Below are positions 8,481 through 17,858 of a stretch of 64,000 nucleotides of DNA, in pieces. A program made the position numbers and the translations under genes. Source of the stretch: Flammeovirga pectinis (lineage in GTDB: Bacteria > Bacteroidota > Bacteroidia > Cytophagales > Flammeovirgaceae); assembly GCF_003970675.1 (NCBI RefSeq), contig NZ_CP034562.1:2170001-2234000 (forward strand), written 5' to 3'. Each line of letters begins with the position of its first letter. The stretch's first letter is position 1. The notes beneath the pieces are model-generated. The model searched no databases. It had not been told where the DNA came from and worked only from the letters and a program-made list of their open reading frames with translations.

Positions 8481-9379
8481 TAATCGTTTGTATCGATAAT
8501 TTCTACCGTAAATGTACAACCAAAAGTTTCTCCTTCTGGTAACCTTTGATTGGCATACTTTTCTTTAAAATCATGACTTTCATCTCTTAAATCAGCCACC
8601 CCGTACCAAGGTTCAATACATACAAAATTAGCGTCTTTACCTACGGGAGTCCATATCCCTAAAAGTGGCCAATTTTTAAAGCCAATTCTTAGCTTTCTAG
8701 ACTCATCTCTTTTAGTGAAAATGTCTAAATATTCTGATTTAAAATGATCAAAAATTAAGGCATCATCTTTAAAAGTATCGTAATGAAGTGGCAATATATT
8801 TTCACCATTCAACGCATTTTCTTTTATTGCTCCACTTCTTAGACCTCCATCCAATAACAATTGTTGAAATTCTTCTTTTTTAGAAAACTCAATAATATAA
8901 TCTTCAAAAGTGGTATCCTTTACAAAATCAGTATTAAAGCCTGGGTGTGCTCCTACAGAAAAATAAATTTCTTCTGTATCTAAATTATCGACTTGATAAG
9001 AAATAGATAATTTATTGTTCTTGATTTCATAAATTGTTCTAAACACGAACTTATAAGGGTATTTCTCCATTGTTGCATGGTTAAAGCGCAACTCAAAAAT
9101 ACATGATAACTCATCTTGCGTTACCAACTTATGTTCCATATCTCTCGCGAACCCATGCTGAGGTAGTTTATAAGTAACCCCATCAACCTCATACATACCA
9201 TCTTCTACTTGACCTACAATTGGGAAAAGTACTGGTGCATGTCTACCCCAAACATTCTTATCTGCTTGCCAAAGATATTCATGCTGGTGTTGTTTGTGAT
9301 AAATTGAATGTAATTCTGCCCCATCTCTTGAAATTTTAACTTGGAGGACTGCGTTTTCTAGTGTAACAATTTTATGCAT
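8480..9379 (-). CDS. Aldose 1-epimerase family protein (LacX-like)
   Basis: This galactose-mutarotase-fold protein has 299 residues from ATG 9379; an ATG at 9400 would add seven residues. I prefer 9379 because family members start with this M-x-x-x-x-L-x-N-x-x-L pattern. GAEL near residue 23, YLWQ-x7-H-P-LFP-VG near 38-57 and the HGFARD motif near 81 match the LacX-like branch. It probably interconverts sugar anomers in the cytoplasm, with unknown substrate. It is the first gene of a two-gene operon with the thioesterase, with a one-base stop/start overlap; why a sugar epimerase is coupled to fatty acid release is unclear. Confidence 0.85.
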   Translation of the reverse strand: MHKIVTLENAVLQVKISRDGAELHSIYHKQHQHEYLWQADKNVWGRHAPVLFPIVGQVEDGMYEVDGVTYKLPQHGFARDMEHKLVTQDELSCIFELRFNHATMEKYPYKFVFRTIYEIKNNKLSISYQVDNLDTEEIYFSVGAHPGFNTDFVKDTTFEDYIIEFSKKEEFQQLLLDGGLRSGAIKENALNGENILPLHYDTFKDDALIFDHFKSEYLDIFTKRDESRKLRIGFKNWPLLGIWTPVGKDANFVCIEPWYGVADLRDESHDFKEKYANQRLPEGETFGCTFTVEIIDTND

Positions 9380-9411
9380 AGAAATAAATAGGTTTTTCAT
9401 TAAAAATAAAA

Positions 9412-9440
9412 TGCCTTAACGTATTGGATACGCTAAGGCA
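9412..9440 (-). terminator. Intrinsic terminator of the DUF1349 gene
   Basis: A 13-bp stem with one wobble (9412-9424 with 9428-9440) has a 3-nt loop and is followed by a T-rich run on the minus strand. It lies between the DUF1349 stop and the epimerase start. Confidence 0.75.
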
Positions 9441-9521
9441 AAATAATAAAAATTTAATGAAGAAAAGATATAATTATCAGGATTTAAATATTTCTTCCAC
9501 AGAAAAAAATAAGAGTTAAAA

Positions 9522-10223
9522 TTAAACCCCTGTTCTAATATTACCAATAGTTCTCTTCTCTAAAGAGTAATAAAGAAAAGAATGTTCTTTAGCAGCTGAT
9601 GCTGGACATTGAGCTTCTAATCCGAAATACACTTTTTCATGCCCTTTCATAGAAACTAAACGAGCCATTTTATAATCAACCCCATCATTCGAGTAGAACA
9701 TTGAGTAAACATCCTCCTTTCTTGTCACTCTTAACCACACATGGTCTATTTTATTCAAAACAGCTCCGTTAGAATCATCAGATAATTCTTTAGTTACAAC
9801 AGAAACAATACTATTCCCTGTTGCATCAGAATTTTCAAACTCGAACTTAATCCAATTTAAAGAATCAAAATAGACCATTACTCCGCAAGCATTCCAAACA
9901 GAAGATAAATCAGGCTTAATTAAAACAGTGGCTACAAAGTCTCCTTCTACTTCATTGTAAAGAAAAGGTGCATTTGAGCTTATTTTATTTGTCTCTGGAT
10001 TATTAAAATAATCTGTATTCTCCCCTGCTTCAATAATTAATTTCTTATCAGAAAAAGTGTGATTTTGAGGTTTGTTCAACCATTTATAAGATTTGATATC
10101 TTGGTGTTTCTCTACATTTAATAGGTTTGTAGATTGATCAATAGCCTTTAGATATTTTTGTGCATTACAAAAAGTGATACTACCAATTAGTAGTACAATA
10201 GCTAGGGTTATTTTTTTGTTCAT
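9522..10223 (-). CDS. DUF1349 family exported protein (ConA-like fold)
   Basis: The protein has 233 residues with a signal peptide ending near residue 21 (FCNAQ). The body resembles DUF1349: a hydrophobic strand followed by CGVMVYFDSLNWIKFEFE, then WLRVTRKEDVYSMFYSNDG, then YFGLEAQCP. The fold is a concanavalin-like beta sandwich often found in proteins handling glycans. No catalytic residues can be named. It stands alone between two terminators. A partial match to the locus's LacI-like operator (AACAGGTTT near 10251) lies upstream, which may be chance. Confidence 0.75.
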   Translation of the reverse strand: MNKKITLAIVLLIGSITFCNAQKYLKAIDQSTNLLNVEKHQDIKSYKWLNKPQNHTFSDKKLIIEAGENTDYFNNPETNKISSNAPFLYNEVEGDFVATVLIKPDLSSVWNACGVMVYFDSLNWIKFEFENSDATGNSIVSVVTKELSDDSNGAVLNKIDHVWLRVTRKEDVYSMFYSNDGVDYKMARLVSMKGHEKVYFGLEAQCPASAAKEHSFLYYSLEKRTIGNIRTGV

Positions 10224-10275
10224 GATGTAAAATTAAAGTTTGGGTCATCAAGAACAGGTTTAACTTTTTGATAAA

Positions 10276-10324
10276 AAAAACACAGTATATAATATTTGGT
10301 AATACTAATATATACTGTGTTTTT
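10276..10324 (-). terminator. Intrinsic terminator of metH
   Basis: A 16-bp near-perfect stem (10276-10291 with 10309-10324) is followed on the minus strand by a T run at 10273-10280. It lies 24 nt past the metH stop. Confidence 0.8.
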
Positions 10325-10347
10325 ATATTTTTAAAAGAATGAATAGA

Positions 10348-13300
10348 CTAGTAACTCAAAATGCTACCTAACCAACGTTCCATAATATGTTCTTCTTTCT
10401 CTACACGTTTAGCATAGTCATCTACTTGATCTTTATTGATCTTTCCAAGACCGAAGTAACGTGAGTTTTCGTTACCAAAATACCAACCACTTACAGATGC
10501 TGCTGGTGTCATTGCGTAGCTTTCTGTTAACTCTACACCAATGTTATTTGTTACATCAAGAAGTTTGAATAATTTATCTTTTTCTGTATGATCTGGACAT
10601 GCAGGGTAACCTGGTGCTGGACGAATACCCTGATATTTTTCATCAATTAATTCTTCATTATCATGAATTTCATCCTTCGCATATCCCCAAATCTCTTTTC
10701 TTACTTTCTTATGCATTAATTCTGTAAATGCTTCAGCCAATCTATCGGCTAGTGCTTTTACCATAATACTATTGTAATCATCATGATCTGCTTCAAACTT
10801 TTCTACTAAAGCGTCAATACCGATACCTGCTGTTACTGCAAAAGCGCCAACATAATCTTTTCTGCCTGACTCTACAGGAGCTACAAAATCACTCAAACAG
10901 AAGTTTGGTTTACCTGTTGCTTTTTTGTTTTGTTGTCTAAGATGACATAAAGTACCTGTTTGCTTCTCTCTATTTTCTCTATAGAAAGTTGAATGATGGT
11001 GCTCAGCATCTGGCAATTCTACATCTTCTTCTTTAAAATCATAAAGAGCAATATCATCATCGTTAATGCTATTCGCAGGGAAGAAACCTACTACAGCATT
11101 AGCTTGTAATAACTTATTGTCTACAATCTCTTTTAAAAGTGCTTTGGCATCTTTAAATAAATCCGTTGCTTCTTTACCTACAACTTCATCCGTTAAAATA
11201 GCTGGAAAACGACCTGCTAACTCCCATGTTTGGAAGAATGGTGTCCAGTCGATATAGGTTGCAATTTCTTCTAAATCATACGCTTCGAATTTCTTAACGC
11301 CTAGGAAAGATGGTTTTGTAATTGGCGTAGTTTTCCAATCAATATCCACTTTATTCTTACGAGCATCAGCTATAGAAATTAATTTCTTTGCAGATTGACG
11401 TTTGGCATGAGAAATTCTTAATGCAGCATACTCATCTTTAAATTCTTGAATTACCTCTTCTCTGTATTCTTTATTTTCTGATACATAAGCAGAAGCAATA
11501 GGAACAGATTTAGAAGCATCTAAAACATGAACTACAGAACCCGAATATTTAGGATCTATTTTAACAGCTGTATGAATTCTTGAAGTTGTTGCTCCACCAA
11601 TCATTACAGGGAAGTTTAGACCTCTACGCTCTAACTCATCTGCTACATAAACCATTTCATCTAATGAAGGTGTGATTAGACCACTTAGTCCAATTACATC
11701 TACATTTTCTTCTTCTGCTGTTCTGATAATTTTATCTAGAGGAACCATCACCCCTAAATCAATAATTTCGAAGTTGTTACACGCCAAAACTACTGATACA
11801 ATATTTTTACCAATATCATGTACATCACCTTTTACGGTGGCCATCAAGATTTTACCAGATGATGACGATACTGATGCATTCGGATTATTTTTCTTTTCTT
11901 CTTCAATGTAAGGAATAAGTATGGCAACCGCCTTTTTCATTACACGAGCAGATTTTACTACTTGAGGAAGGAACATCTTACCTTCTCCAAATAAATCACC
12001 TACTATGTTCATTCCATCCATTAAAGGACCCTCAATTACTTCAATCGCTCTATCAAATTTCTGACGAGCTTCTTCTACATCTTCATCAATAAATTCTACA
12101 ATACCTTTTACTAGTGCATGAGAAAGACGTTTAGCTACTGGATTTTCTCTCCAAGTAAGATCAACTTCTTTTTTCTTTCCTTTTGATTTAACCGTTTCAG
12201 CAAAATCTACTAAGCGTTCTGTAGCATCATCTCTTCTATTTAAAAGAACATCTTCTACATACTCTAACAAATCTTTTGGTATTTCTTGATATACCTCAAT
12301 CATACCTGCATTTACAATACCCATGTCCATACCTGCTTTACAAGCGTGGTATAAAAAGGCAGAGTGCATTGCTTCACGCACACCATTGTTTCCTCTAAAA
12401 GAGAAAGAGATATTAGAAACACCCCCACTTACTAAAGCATAAGGTAAGTTTTCTTTTATCCAACGTGTTCCCTCAATAAAATCAACTGCATAGTTATTGT
12501 GTTCTTCAATACCTGTTGCAACTGCAAGAATGTTTGGGTCAAAAATAATGTCTTGTGGAGGGAAGCCTATCTTATTTACTAAAATATCGTAAGAGCGACT
12601 ACAGATTTCTTTTCTTCTCTCGAAGTTATCTGCTTGCCCATTCTCATCAAAAGCCATTACTACAACTGCAGCTCCGTACTTTTTAATAAGTGTTGCCTTA
12701 TATATAAAGTCCTCTTCTCCTTCTTTTAAAGAGATCGAATTAACAATACCTTTTCCTTGTAACGTTTTTAAACCTGCCTCAATGATATTCCATTTAGAAG
12801 AATCAACCATTACAGGAAGTTTGGCAATATCTGGCTCTGCTGCAATTAGATTTAAGAAACGTGTCATACATGCTTCTGAATCTAACATACCTTCGTCCAT
12901 ATTGACGTCGATAACTTGTGCTCCACCTTCTACTTGATGACGAGCTACTTCTACAGCAGCTTCAAAATCACCATTTTCGATTAAACGACGGAATTTTGCA
13001 GAACCTGTTACGTTTGCTCTCTCTCCTACATTTACAAAAATGCTCTCTGGCTTAATTGTAATCGGTTCTAAACCACTTAAACGTAAGTAAGGTTCATGAA
13101 CAGGAAGTGCTCTTACACTTGCTTTTTTAAATGTGTTCGCAATACCTTCAATATGATCTGGAGTTGTTCCACAACACCCACCAATAATATTTACTAACCC
13201 ATCAAAAGATTCTAAAATAGCACTCATCTCATCAGAAGTCTGATCGTATTCTCCAAATTCGTTTGGAAGACCGGCATTCGGATAAGCAGAAACATTAATG

Positions 13301-14154
13301 TCTGCAACACGAGATAATTCTTGAATATATGGACGTAGTAAATCAGCTCCTAAAGCACAGTTTAAACCTACACTAAATAAATCTGCGTGGCATATAGAGT
13401 TCCAGAATGCCTCAACTACTTGTCCTGATAACGTTCTACCCGATGCATCTGTAATTGTACCAGAAACCATCAATGGTAAACGTTCTCCTTTATAATTGTT
13501 TGGGAATTCTGCTTCTCTGCCCTTTGGTGCAGCAGAAATAACTTTTCCTTCTTCAAAATCTGTGAAATATTTGTCTGCAGCAAATAAAGCCGCTTTACAG
13601 TTTAATGTATCAAAAACTGTTTCAATCAAGATGGTATCAGCTCCACCTTCTGCTAAGCCTTGTACTTGTAAATAGTAAGCTTCAACAAGATCATCAAAAG
13701 TTACGGCTCTATATCCCGGATCATTTACATCTGGAGAAATAGAAGCTGTTCTGTTTGTTGGTCCAACTGCCCCTGCAACAAATCTTGGCTTATGAGGTTC
13801 CGCTGCTGTAAACTCTGCTGCTGCCTCTTTTGCCAATTTAGAAGATGCATAATTTAGTTCGTAAACCTCTGACTCCATTTGGTAATCTGCCATTGCAATG
13901 GTAGTACCGGAGAAAGTATTCGTTTCTACTATATCTGAACCCGCTTTAAAATATTGACGATGAATATCTCTAATAATCTCAGGTTGCGTAATAGATAACA
14001 TATCATTGTTACCTTTTACATCACAAGTGTGCTCTTTATAACGCTCACCTCTATAATCTTCTTCACCTAATTTATGACGTTGGATCATGGTACCCATAGC
14101 ACCATCTAAGATCAACACACGTTCTTTAGCGATCTTCTTTAGTTGTTCTGACAT
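10348..14154 (-). CDS. metH: Cobalamin-dependent methionine synthase
   Basis: The enzyme transfers a methyl group from 5-methyltetrahydrofolate through cobalamin to homocysteine. The protein has 1268 residues (E. coli about 1227) with all four modules: the homocysteine domain with zinc cysteines in GLNCALG (about 265) and [10 protein letters not shown] (about 330); the pterin-binding domain with [11 protein letters not shown]; the B12 domain with GDVHDIGKN, cobalt-ligand His779; and the C-terminal reactivation domain with [12 protein letters not shown]. It is full length and monocistronic. A SAM-type riboswitch leads the transcript, so expression should fall when S-adenosylmethionine is high. 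It depends on the same B12 pool that represses the two reductase operons in this window. Confidence 0.97.
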   Translation of the reverse strand: MSEQLKKIAKERVLILDGAMGTMIQRHKLGEEDYRGERYKEHTCDVKGNNDMLSITQPEIIRDIHRQYFKAGSDIVETNTFSGTTIAMADYQMESEVYELNYASSKLAKEAAAEFTAAEPHKPRFVAGAVGPTNRTASISPDVNDPGYRAVTFDDLVEAYYLQVQGLAEGGADTILIETVFDTLNCKAALFAADKYFTDFEEGKVISAAPKGREAEFPNNYKGERLPLMVSGTITDASGRTLSGQVVEAFWNSICHADLFSVGLNCALGADLLRPYIQELSRVADINVSAYPNAGLPNEFGEYDQTSDEMSAILESFDGLVNIIGGCCGTTPDHIEGIANTFKKASVRALPVHEPYLRLSGLEPITIKPESIFVNVGERANVTGSAKFRRLIENGDFEAAVEVARHQVEGGAQVIDVNMDEGMLDSEACMTRFLNLIAAEPDIAKLPVMVDSSKWNIIEAGLKTLQGKGIVNSISLKEGEEDFIYKATLIKKYGAAVVVMAFDENGQADNFERRKEICSRSYDILVNKIGFPPQDIIFDPNILAVATGIEEHNNYAVDFIEGTRWIKENLPYALVSGGVSNISFSFRGNNGVREAMHSAFLYHACKAGMDMGIVNAGMIEVYQEIPKDLLEYVEDVLLNRRDDATERLVDFAETVKSKGKKKEVDLTWRENPVAKRLSHALVKGIVEFIDEDVEEARQKFDRAIEVIEGPLMDGMNIVGDLFGEGKMFLPQVVKSARVMKKAVAILIPYIEEEKKNNPNASVSSSSGKILMATVKGDVHDIGKNIVSVVLACNNFEIIDLGVMVPLDKIIRTAEEENVDVIGLSGLITPSLDEMVYVADELERRGLNFPVMIGGATTSRIHTAVKIDPKYSGSVVHVLDASKSVPIASAYVSENKEYREEVIQEFKDEYAALRISHAKRQSAKKLISIADARKNKVDIDWKTTPITKPSFLGVKKFEAYDLEEIATYIDWTPFFQTWELAGRFPAILTDEVVGKEATDLFKDAKALLKEIVDNKLLQANAVVGFFPANSINDDDIALYDFKEEDVELPDAEHHHSTFYRENREKQTGTLCHLRQQNKKATGKPNFCLSDFVAPVESGRKDYVGAFAVTAGIGIDALVEKFEADHDDYNSIMVKALADRLAEAFTELMHKKVRKEIWGYAKDEIHDNEELIDEKYQGIRPAPGYPACPDHTEKDKLFKLLDVTNNIGVELTESYAMTPAASVSGWYFGNENSRYFGLGKINKDQVDDYAKRVEKEEHIMERWLGSILSY

Positions 14155-14258
14155 CTTACTATTTGAAAGTTACGTTTCACCTACTCCTTACTTAATACAT
14201 AAGGAGATAAAAACGTGCTTAATTTCTGAGACAATTCATCCTAAAAACGAATGTTACA
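14155..14258 (-). promoter_or_regulatory. metH leader between aptamer and start codon
   Basis: About 100 nt separate the SAM aptamer from the metH ATG. The segment holds a 7-bp hairpin (14184-14190 with 14200-14206) whose 3' arm carries a purine-rich GGAG reading toward metH on the minus strand. It may be the expression platform, acting by masking the start region. I see no classical terminator with a T run. Confidence 0.4.
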
Positions 14259-14364
14259 GCTCATCTTTCTCGGACACTTCCGAAGCGGGATTTGGCACCT
14301 TTCGTTGGGAACAACGGTTGCCATGACATCTACGAGCCCGTTCTCTCTGTCATTCTTGATAAGC
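14259..14364 (-). promoter_or_regulatory. SAM riboswitch (SAM-I clan) upstream of metH
   Basis: On the minus strand the aptamer starts GCTTATCAAGA (from 14364), continues with GGCAACC near its middle, AAGGTGCCAAATCCCGC and finally AGATGAGC (ending 14259). P1 is seven perfect or wobble pairs, 14358-14364 with 14259-14265. These are the hallmarks of S-box/SAM-I type aptamers. The P2/P3 junction differs from the Bacillus consensus, so a variant of the clan is possible. Confidence 0.87.
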
Positions 14365-14526
14365 ACGTCGCAAGATAGTTACAAATTGTAATAATTCATG
14401 GTTTTCTATGGATTTTTAAAGCATATAGCGCTGATTTACCGATTATTTTTAATTATTTCTAATTTTTTTTGAAACGTAAATTATCCAACTATTTAAATGT
14501 ATTTGATACAATTTATAACTTCCAGA

Positions 14527-14607
14527 AACAGGTTGCGCAACAGGTTGTTAAACAATAGTAGCGTATTCACAAGTTCGTTAACCTCTATCAGAAACCGGTT
14601 GAAATAG
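14527..14607 (+). promoter_or_regulatory. Three operator-like motifs upstream of susC
   Basis: AACAGGTTG occurs at 14527-14535 and again at 14539-14547, with the palindrome GTTGCGCAAC spanning them. AACCGGTTGAAATAG is at 14593-14607, centred on the palindrome AACCGGTT. Nearly the same 15-mer recurs upstream of the phosphatase-like gene at 20824-20838. The pattern resembles LacI-family operators, but no lacI gene is in the window. Confidence 0.5.
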
Positions 14608-14689
14608 TACTTTTCTTCTCATACCCATTACCTATAGATATACAACATCTTAAAGTGCAATTTTTACATGTATTCTTGTCAATTCTTCA

Positions 14690-14721
14690 TTTGCATATAC
14701 CCTTATTTAGTAATAGAATTG
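14690..14721 (+). promoter_or_regulatory. Candidate Bacteroidota-type promoter of susCD
   Basis: TTTG at 14690-14693 and TAGAATTG at 14714-14721 are separated by 20 nt. This fits the Bacteroidota consensus TTTG - N19-21 - TAnnTTTG with one mismatch. It would give a leader of about 125 nt before the susC ATG. Confidence 0.45.
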
Positions 14722-14854
14722 TACTGACAAACTATAGTAACTAGCTCGAGCTCTCTAATAATTATAATTACTATCGCTATACAAAAAGTCTAACTAAATA
14801 TTCACTGACAATGAAATGAAAGCAACTATTCATTGCCGAAAAACTACATAACTA

Positions 14855-17782
14855 ATGAGAAAAAGATTACAATTTTTTTGTTTCTTCACTGTCCTTGTAT
14901 TGCTAAATTTATTTGATACGTATGCACAAGACCGTAACATAAGTGGTGTAATACTCGATGAAACAAACCAACCTATGCCGGGGGTAAATATTATTATCAA
15001 GGGCACTTCATCTGGTACAACATCTAACTTTGACGGTAAATTTGCCTTATCTCTCCCTGCATCTGCAGAGGTTATACAAATTACCTACATTGGTTATTTT
15101 GATAAAGAAATTACAATTGGAAACAAGTCTGCTTTCGAAATCAAAATGGACGTAGACGCTGAACAACTGGAAGAAGTTGTGGTTGTTGGCTACGGTCAAA
15201 TGGATAAAAAAGATGTCACTGGTGCAATGTCTTCTATTAAATCAGAAGATTTTAACCAAGGTGTTGTTGCCTCTCCAGACCAATTGATTCAAGGTAAGAT
15301 TGCAGGTGTACAAATGACTCCTTCTTCTGGAGAACCGGGTGCAGGTGTAAATATTCGAGTGCGTGGTGGTACTTCTCTTACTGCATCAAATGAACCACTT
15401 TACGTGATAGATGGCTTTCCGATAGATAATACTGCTTCAGATCCGGGTACGGCTGGAGTTTATTCGGCTTCGGCTTCAAAAAATCCTTTAGCATCTATCA
15501 ATCCTAATGATATCGCATCATTTGATGTATTAAAAGATGCTTCTGCAACAGCTATATATGGTGCTCGTGGTGCTAATGGTGTAATTATCATCACTACTAA
15601 AAAAGGAAAAGAAGGTATTGCGAAAGTAGATTATGACGCTTACGTTGGTGTATCTACTATTGCTAAAAAGGTAGGTGTACTTTCTGCTAGCGAGTACAGA
15701 GCGGCAACAGCTGCTGAAGGTGCAAACCCTTTAGATTTAGACGCAAATACAGATTGGCAAGATGCTATGACTAGAGAGGCAATTACTCAAAATCATAACC
15801 TTGGTGTATCTGGAGGTAATAAAAATACACAATACAGGTTCTCGGTTAATTACTTAAACCAAGAAGGTATTATGGTCAATTCGGGTATGGAAAGAATTGG
15901 AGGCAGAATGAATATCACTCAAAAATTAGCCGATAAAGTTACTTTAGGAGCTAATATGATGGGGTCATTCACTAAAAACAATAACCTTCCATACGGTGTT
16001 GGTGGTGCATTAGATGGAGGGGTAATTAATAACATGTTACGCATGTCGCCCCTCTTACCAACAGACTTTTCTTCTTCTAATCAACTAGAAAAGAATCCGT
16101 ATACAATGGCCACTTCTGTAAGAGATTTCACCAATACACAAAGAGTTTTAGGTAATGTATTTATTGAAGCTCAGCTAATTGAAGGCTTAACAGGTAAAAT
16201 TAATTTAGGTGGAGATATTACTTCTGCTAAAAGAACAGCTTACTTACCAGGTTCAATTGAATGGGTTGGTAAAGGAAATGGATCTGCTGATGTAAGAAAT
16301 AACTTCTTGCATAACGTACTCCTTGAAGGTACTTTAAACTATACTAAATCTTTTGGCGATTTTAAGTTAAATGCTTTAGCTGGTTATACTTTCCAAGAAT
16401 TTGGACGTGAATATAATGGTGCAAATGCTACTGGTTTTGACATTGATGAAACTGCAGAACACAACTTAAATGCAGCAAATGGTGCTGTATTAGTAGATTC
16501 TTACAAAGAGTCTAGCAAGTTAATTTCTTGGTTAGGTAGAGCAAATATGAGTTTTAAAGACAAATATGTTGTTACTGCAACTGTAAGAGCAGATGGTTCT
16601 TCTAGATTTGGTGCTAATAATAAATGGGGAGTGTTCCCTTCAGTTTCTGCTGCATGGAGAATTGCCGAAGAAGATTTCTTGAAAAATAGTGATGTTGTAA
16701 GCGATTTAAAATTACGTGCAGGTTGGGGTGTTACGGGTTCTCAAGAAATTGGTAACTACCGTTCTTTACCTACGCTATCAGGTGATAAAGGGTATAGTGC
16801 AGTAGGTATTGGTTCTGGGGTAACATATAATAATTATGCTAATCCAGATTTGCAATGGGAAGAAACTCGCCAGTTAAACTTTGGTGTAGACTACGAGTTC
16901 TTTAATGGTATTCTTTATGGTTCTGTAGATTTCTATCAGAAAAACACAAGCAACTTATTGTTAGAATTACAAGCTCCTCAACCAGCTCCAGTAGATGTTT
17001 ATCTTCAGAATGTTGGTGAGCTTAATAACCAAGGTGTTGAATTTGCTTTAAATACAGTAAATATCTCGAAAGATAAATTTACATGGACGACAGGTATTGT
17101 TGCTGCTTACAATGAGAACGAAGTAAAAAACATTGGTGATTATGACGAAATTCTAACAGGCGCTGTTGGAGGTCGTGGTCAAGTAGGTCAGTTCTCTCAA
17201 GTAATTAAGCCCGGTTTACCTTATGGTACTTTTTATGGTCCGGTTTATCAAGGTCTTGATGAGAGTGGAAATGCAATTGTTTCTGAAGAAAGTGAAGTGT
17301 TAGGACAAGCTGTTCCATCTTGGACACTAGGTTTCAATAACACCTTCAATTATGGCAACTGGGATTTAAATGTATTCTTTAATGGTGCATTTGGTCATCA
17401 AGTATTTAACAATACGGCCTTAGAATTTTCTTCTACAAATGACTTATATGGCGAAGGAAGTACATATAATGTAATGAAAAATGCTGTAGATGAAGGTATT
17501 CGCCAAACTGGATACAATTCTAAATTTATCGAAGATGCTTCTTTCTTTAGGTTATCTAATATGACATTAGGTTATACTTTCAACATGAACAAAGTAAAGC
17601 ATATCAGAAATATTAGAGTTTACGCTTCTGGTCAAAATCTATTTGTGATTACTGATTATTCTGGATACGATCCTGAGGTAAATGCTCCTGCAGGTGGTAA
17701 TCAAGTTCCTCCTATTGGAATTGATTATAACAACTACCCTGCTGCTAGAACTTTCATGGGTGGTGTATCAATTGGTTTCTAG
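14855..17782 (+). CDS. SusC/RagA family TonB-dependent receptor
   Basis: This outer-membrane importer of glycan or peptide ligands pairs with the SusD protein downstream. It has 975 residues. A signal peptide ends at about residue 24 (DTYAQ), a carboxypeptidase-regulatory-like domain covers about 25-110 (ISGVILDETNQPMPGVNI), the plug about 115-230 (DVLKDASATAIYGARGANGVI), and the remainder is the 22-strand barrel ending in an aromatic residue. No sigma/anti-sigma pair or hybrid two-component gene adjoins; operator-like motifs upstream suggest repressor control. No glycoside hydrolase is nearby, so the substrate cannot be guessed. Confidence 0.95.
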   Translation: MRKRLQFFCFFTVLVLLNLFDTYAQDRNISGVILDETNQPMPGVNIIIKGTSSGTTSNFDGKFALSLPASAEVIQITYIGYFDKEITIGNKSAFEIKMDVDAEQLEEVVVVGYGQMDKKDVTGAMSSIKSEDFNQGVVASPDQLIQGKIAGVQMTPSSGEPGAGVNIRVRGGTSLTASNEPLYVIDGFPIDNTASDPGTAGVYSASASKNPLASINPNDIASFDVLKDASATAIYGARGANGVIIITTKKGKEGIAKVDYDAYVGVSTIAKKVGVLSASEYRAATAAEGANPLDLDANTDWQDAMTREAITQNHNLGVSGGNKNTQYRFSVNYLNQEGIMVNSGMERIGGRMNITQKLADKVTLGANMMGSFTKNNNLPYGVGGALDGGVINNMLRMSPLLPTDFSSSNQLEKNPYTMATSVRDFTNTQRVLGNVFIEAQLIEGLTGKINLGGDITSAKRTAYLPGSIEWVGKGNGSADVRNNFLHNVLLEGTLNYTKSFGDFKLNALAGYTFQEFGREYNGANATGFDIDETAEHNLNAANGAVLVDSYKESSKLISWLGRANMSFKDKYVVTATVRADGSSRFGANNKWGVFPSVSAAWRIAEEDFLKNSDVVSDLKLRAGWGVTGSQEIGNYRSLPTLSGDKGYSAVGIGSGVTYNNYANPDLQWEETRQLNFGVDYEFFNGILYGSVDFYQKNTSNLLLELQAPQPAPVDVYLQNVGELNNQGVEFALNTVNISKDKFTWTTGIVAAYNENEVKNIGDYDEILTGAVGGRGQVGQFSQVIKPGLPYGTFYGPVYQGLDESGNAIVSEESEVLGQAVPSWTLGFNNTFNYGNWDLNVFFNGAFGHQVFNNTALEFSSTNDLYGEGSTYNVMKNAVDEGIRQTGYNSKFIEDASFFRLSNMTLGYTFNMNKVKHIRNIRVYASGQNLFVITDYSGYDPEVNAPAGGNQVPPIGIDYNNYPAARTFMGGVSIGF

Positions 17783-17811
17783 AACTACTTTACTTCATCT
17801 AATCACAAACT

Positions 17812-17842
17812 AATTATTTGATGGTAAATCGATCAAATAATT
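17812..17842 (+). promoter_or_regulatory. Intercistronic hairpin between susC and susD
   Basis: A perfect 11-bp stem (17812-17822 with 17832-17842) with a 9-nt loop sits 16 nt before the susD ATG. It lacks a T run, so it is more likely an mRNA-processing or stabilising element that sets the SusC:SusD ratio than a terminator. Confidence 0.5.
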
Positions 17843-17858
17843 CCAAAAAGAAATAAAA

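Larger units (their letters stand above)
14365..14854. other. Divergent control region metH / susC
   Basis: This non-coding stretch of 490 nt holds the metH promoter (minus, not resolved), three LacI-like operator motifs (14527-14607) and a candidate susC promoter at 14690-14721. The rest is AT-rich with no open frame of note. Confidence 0.6.
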
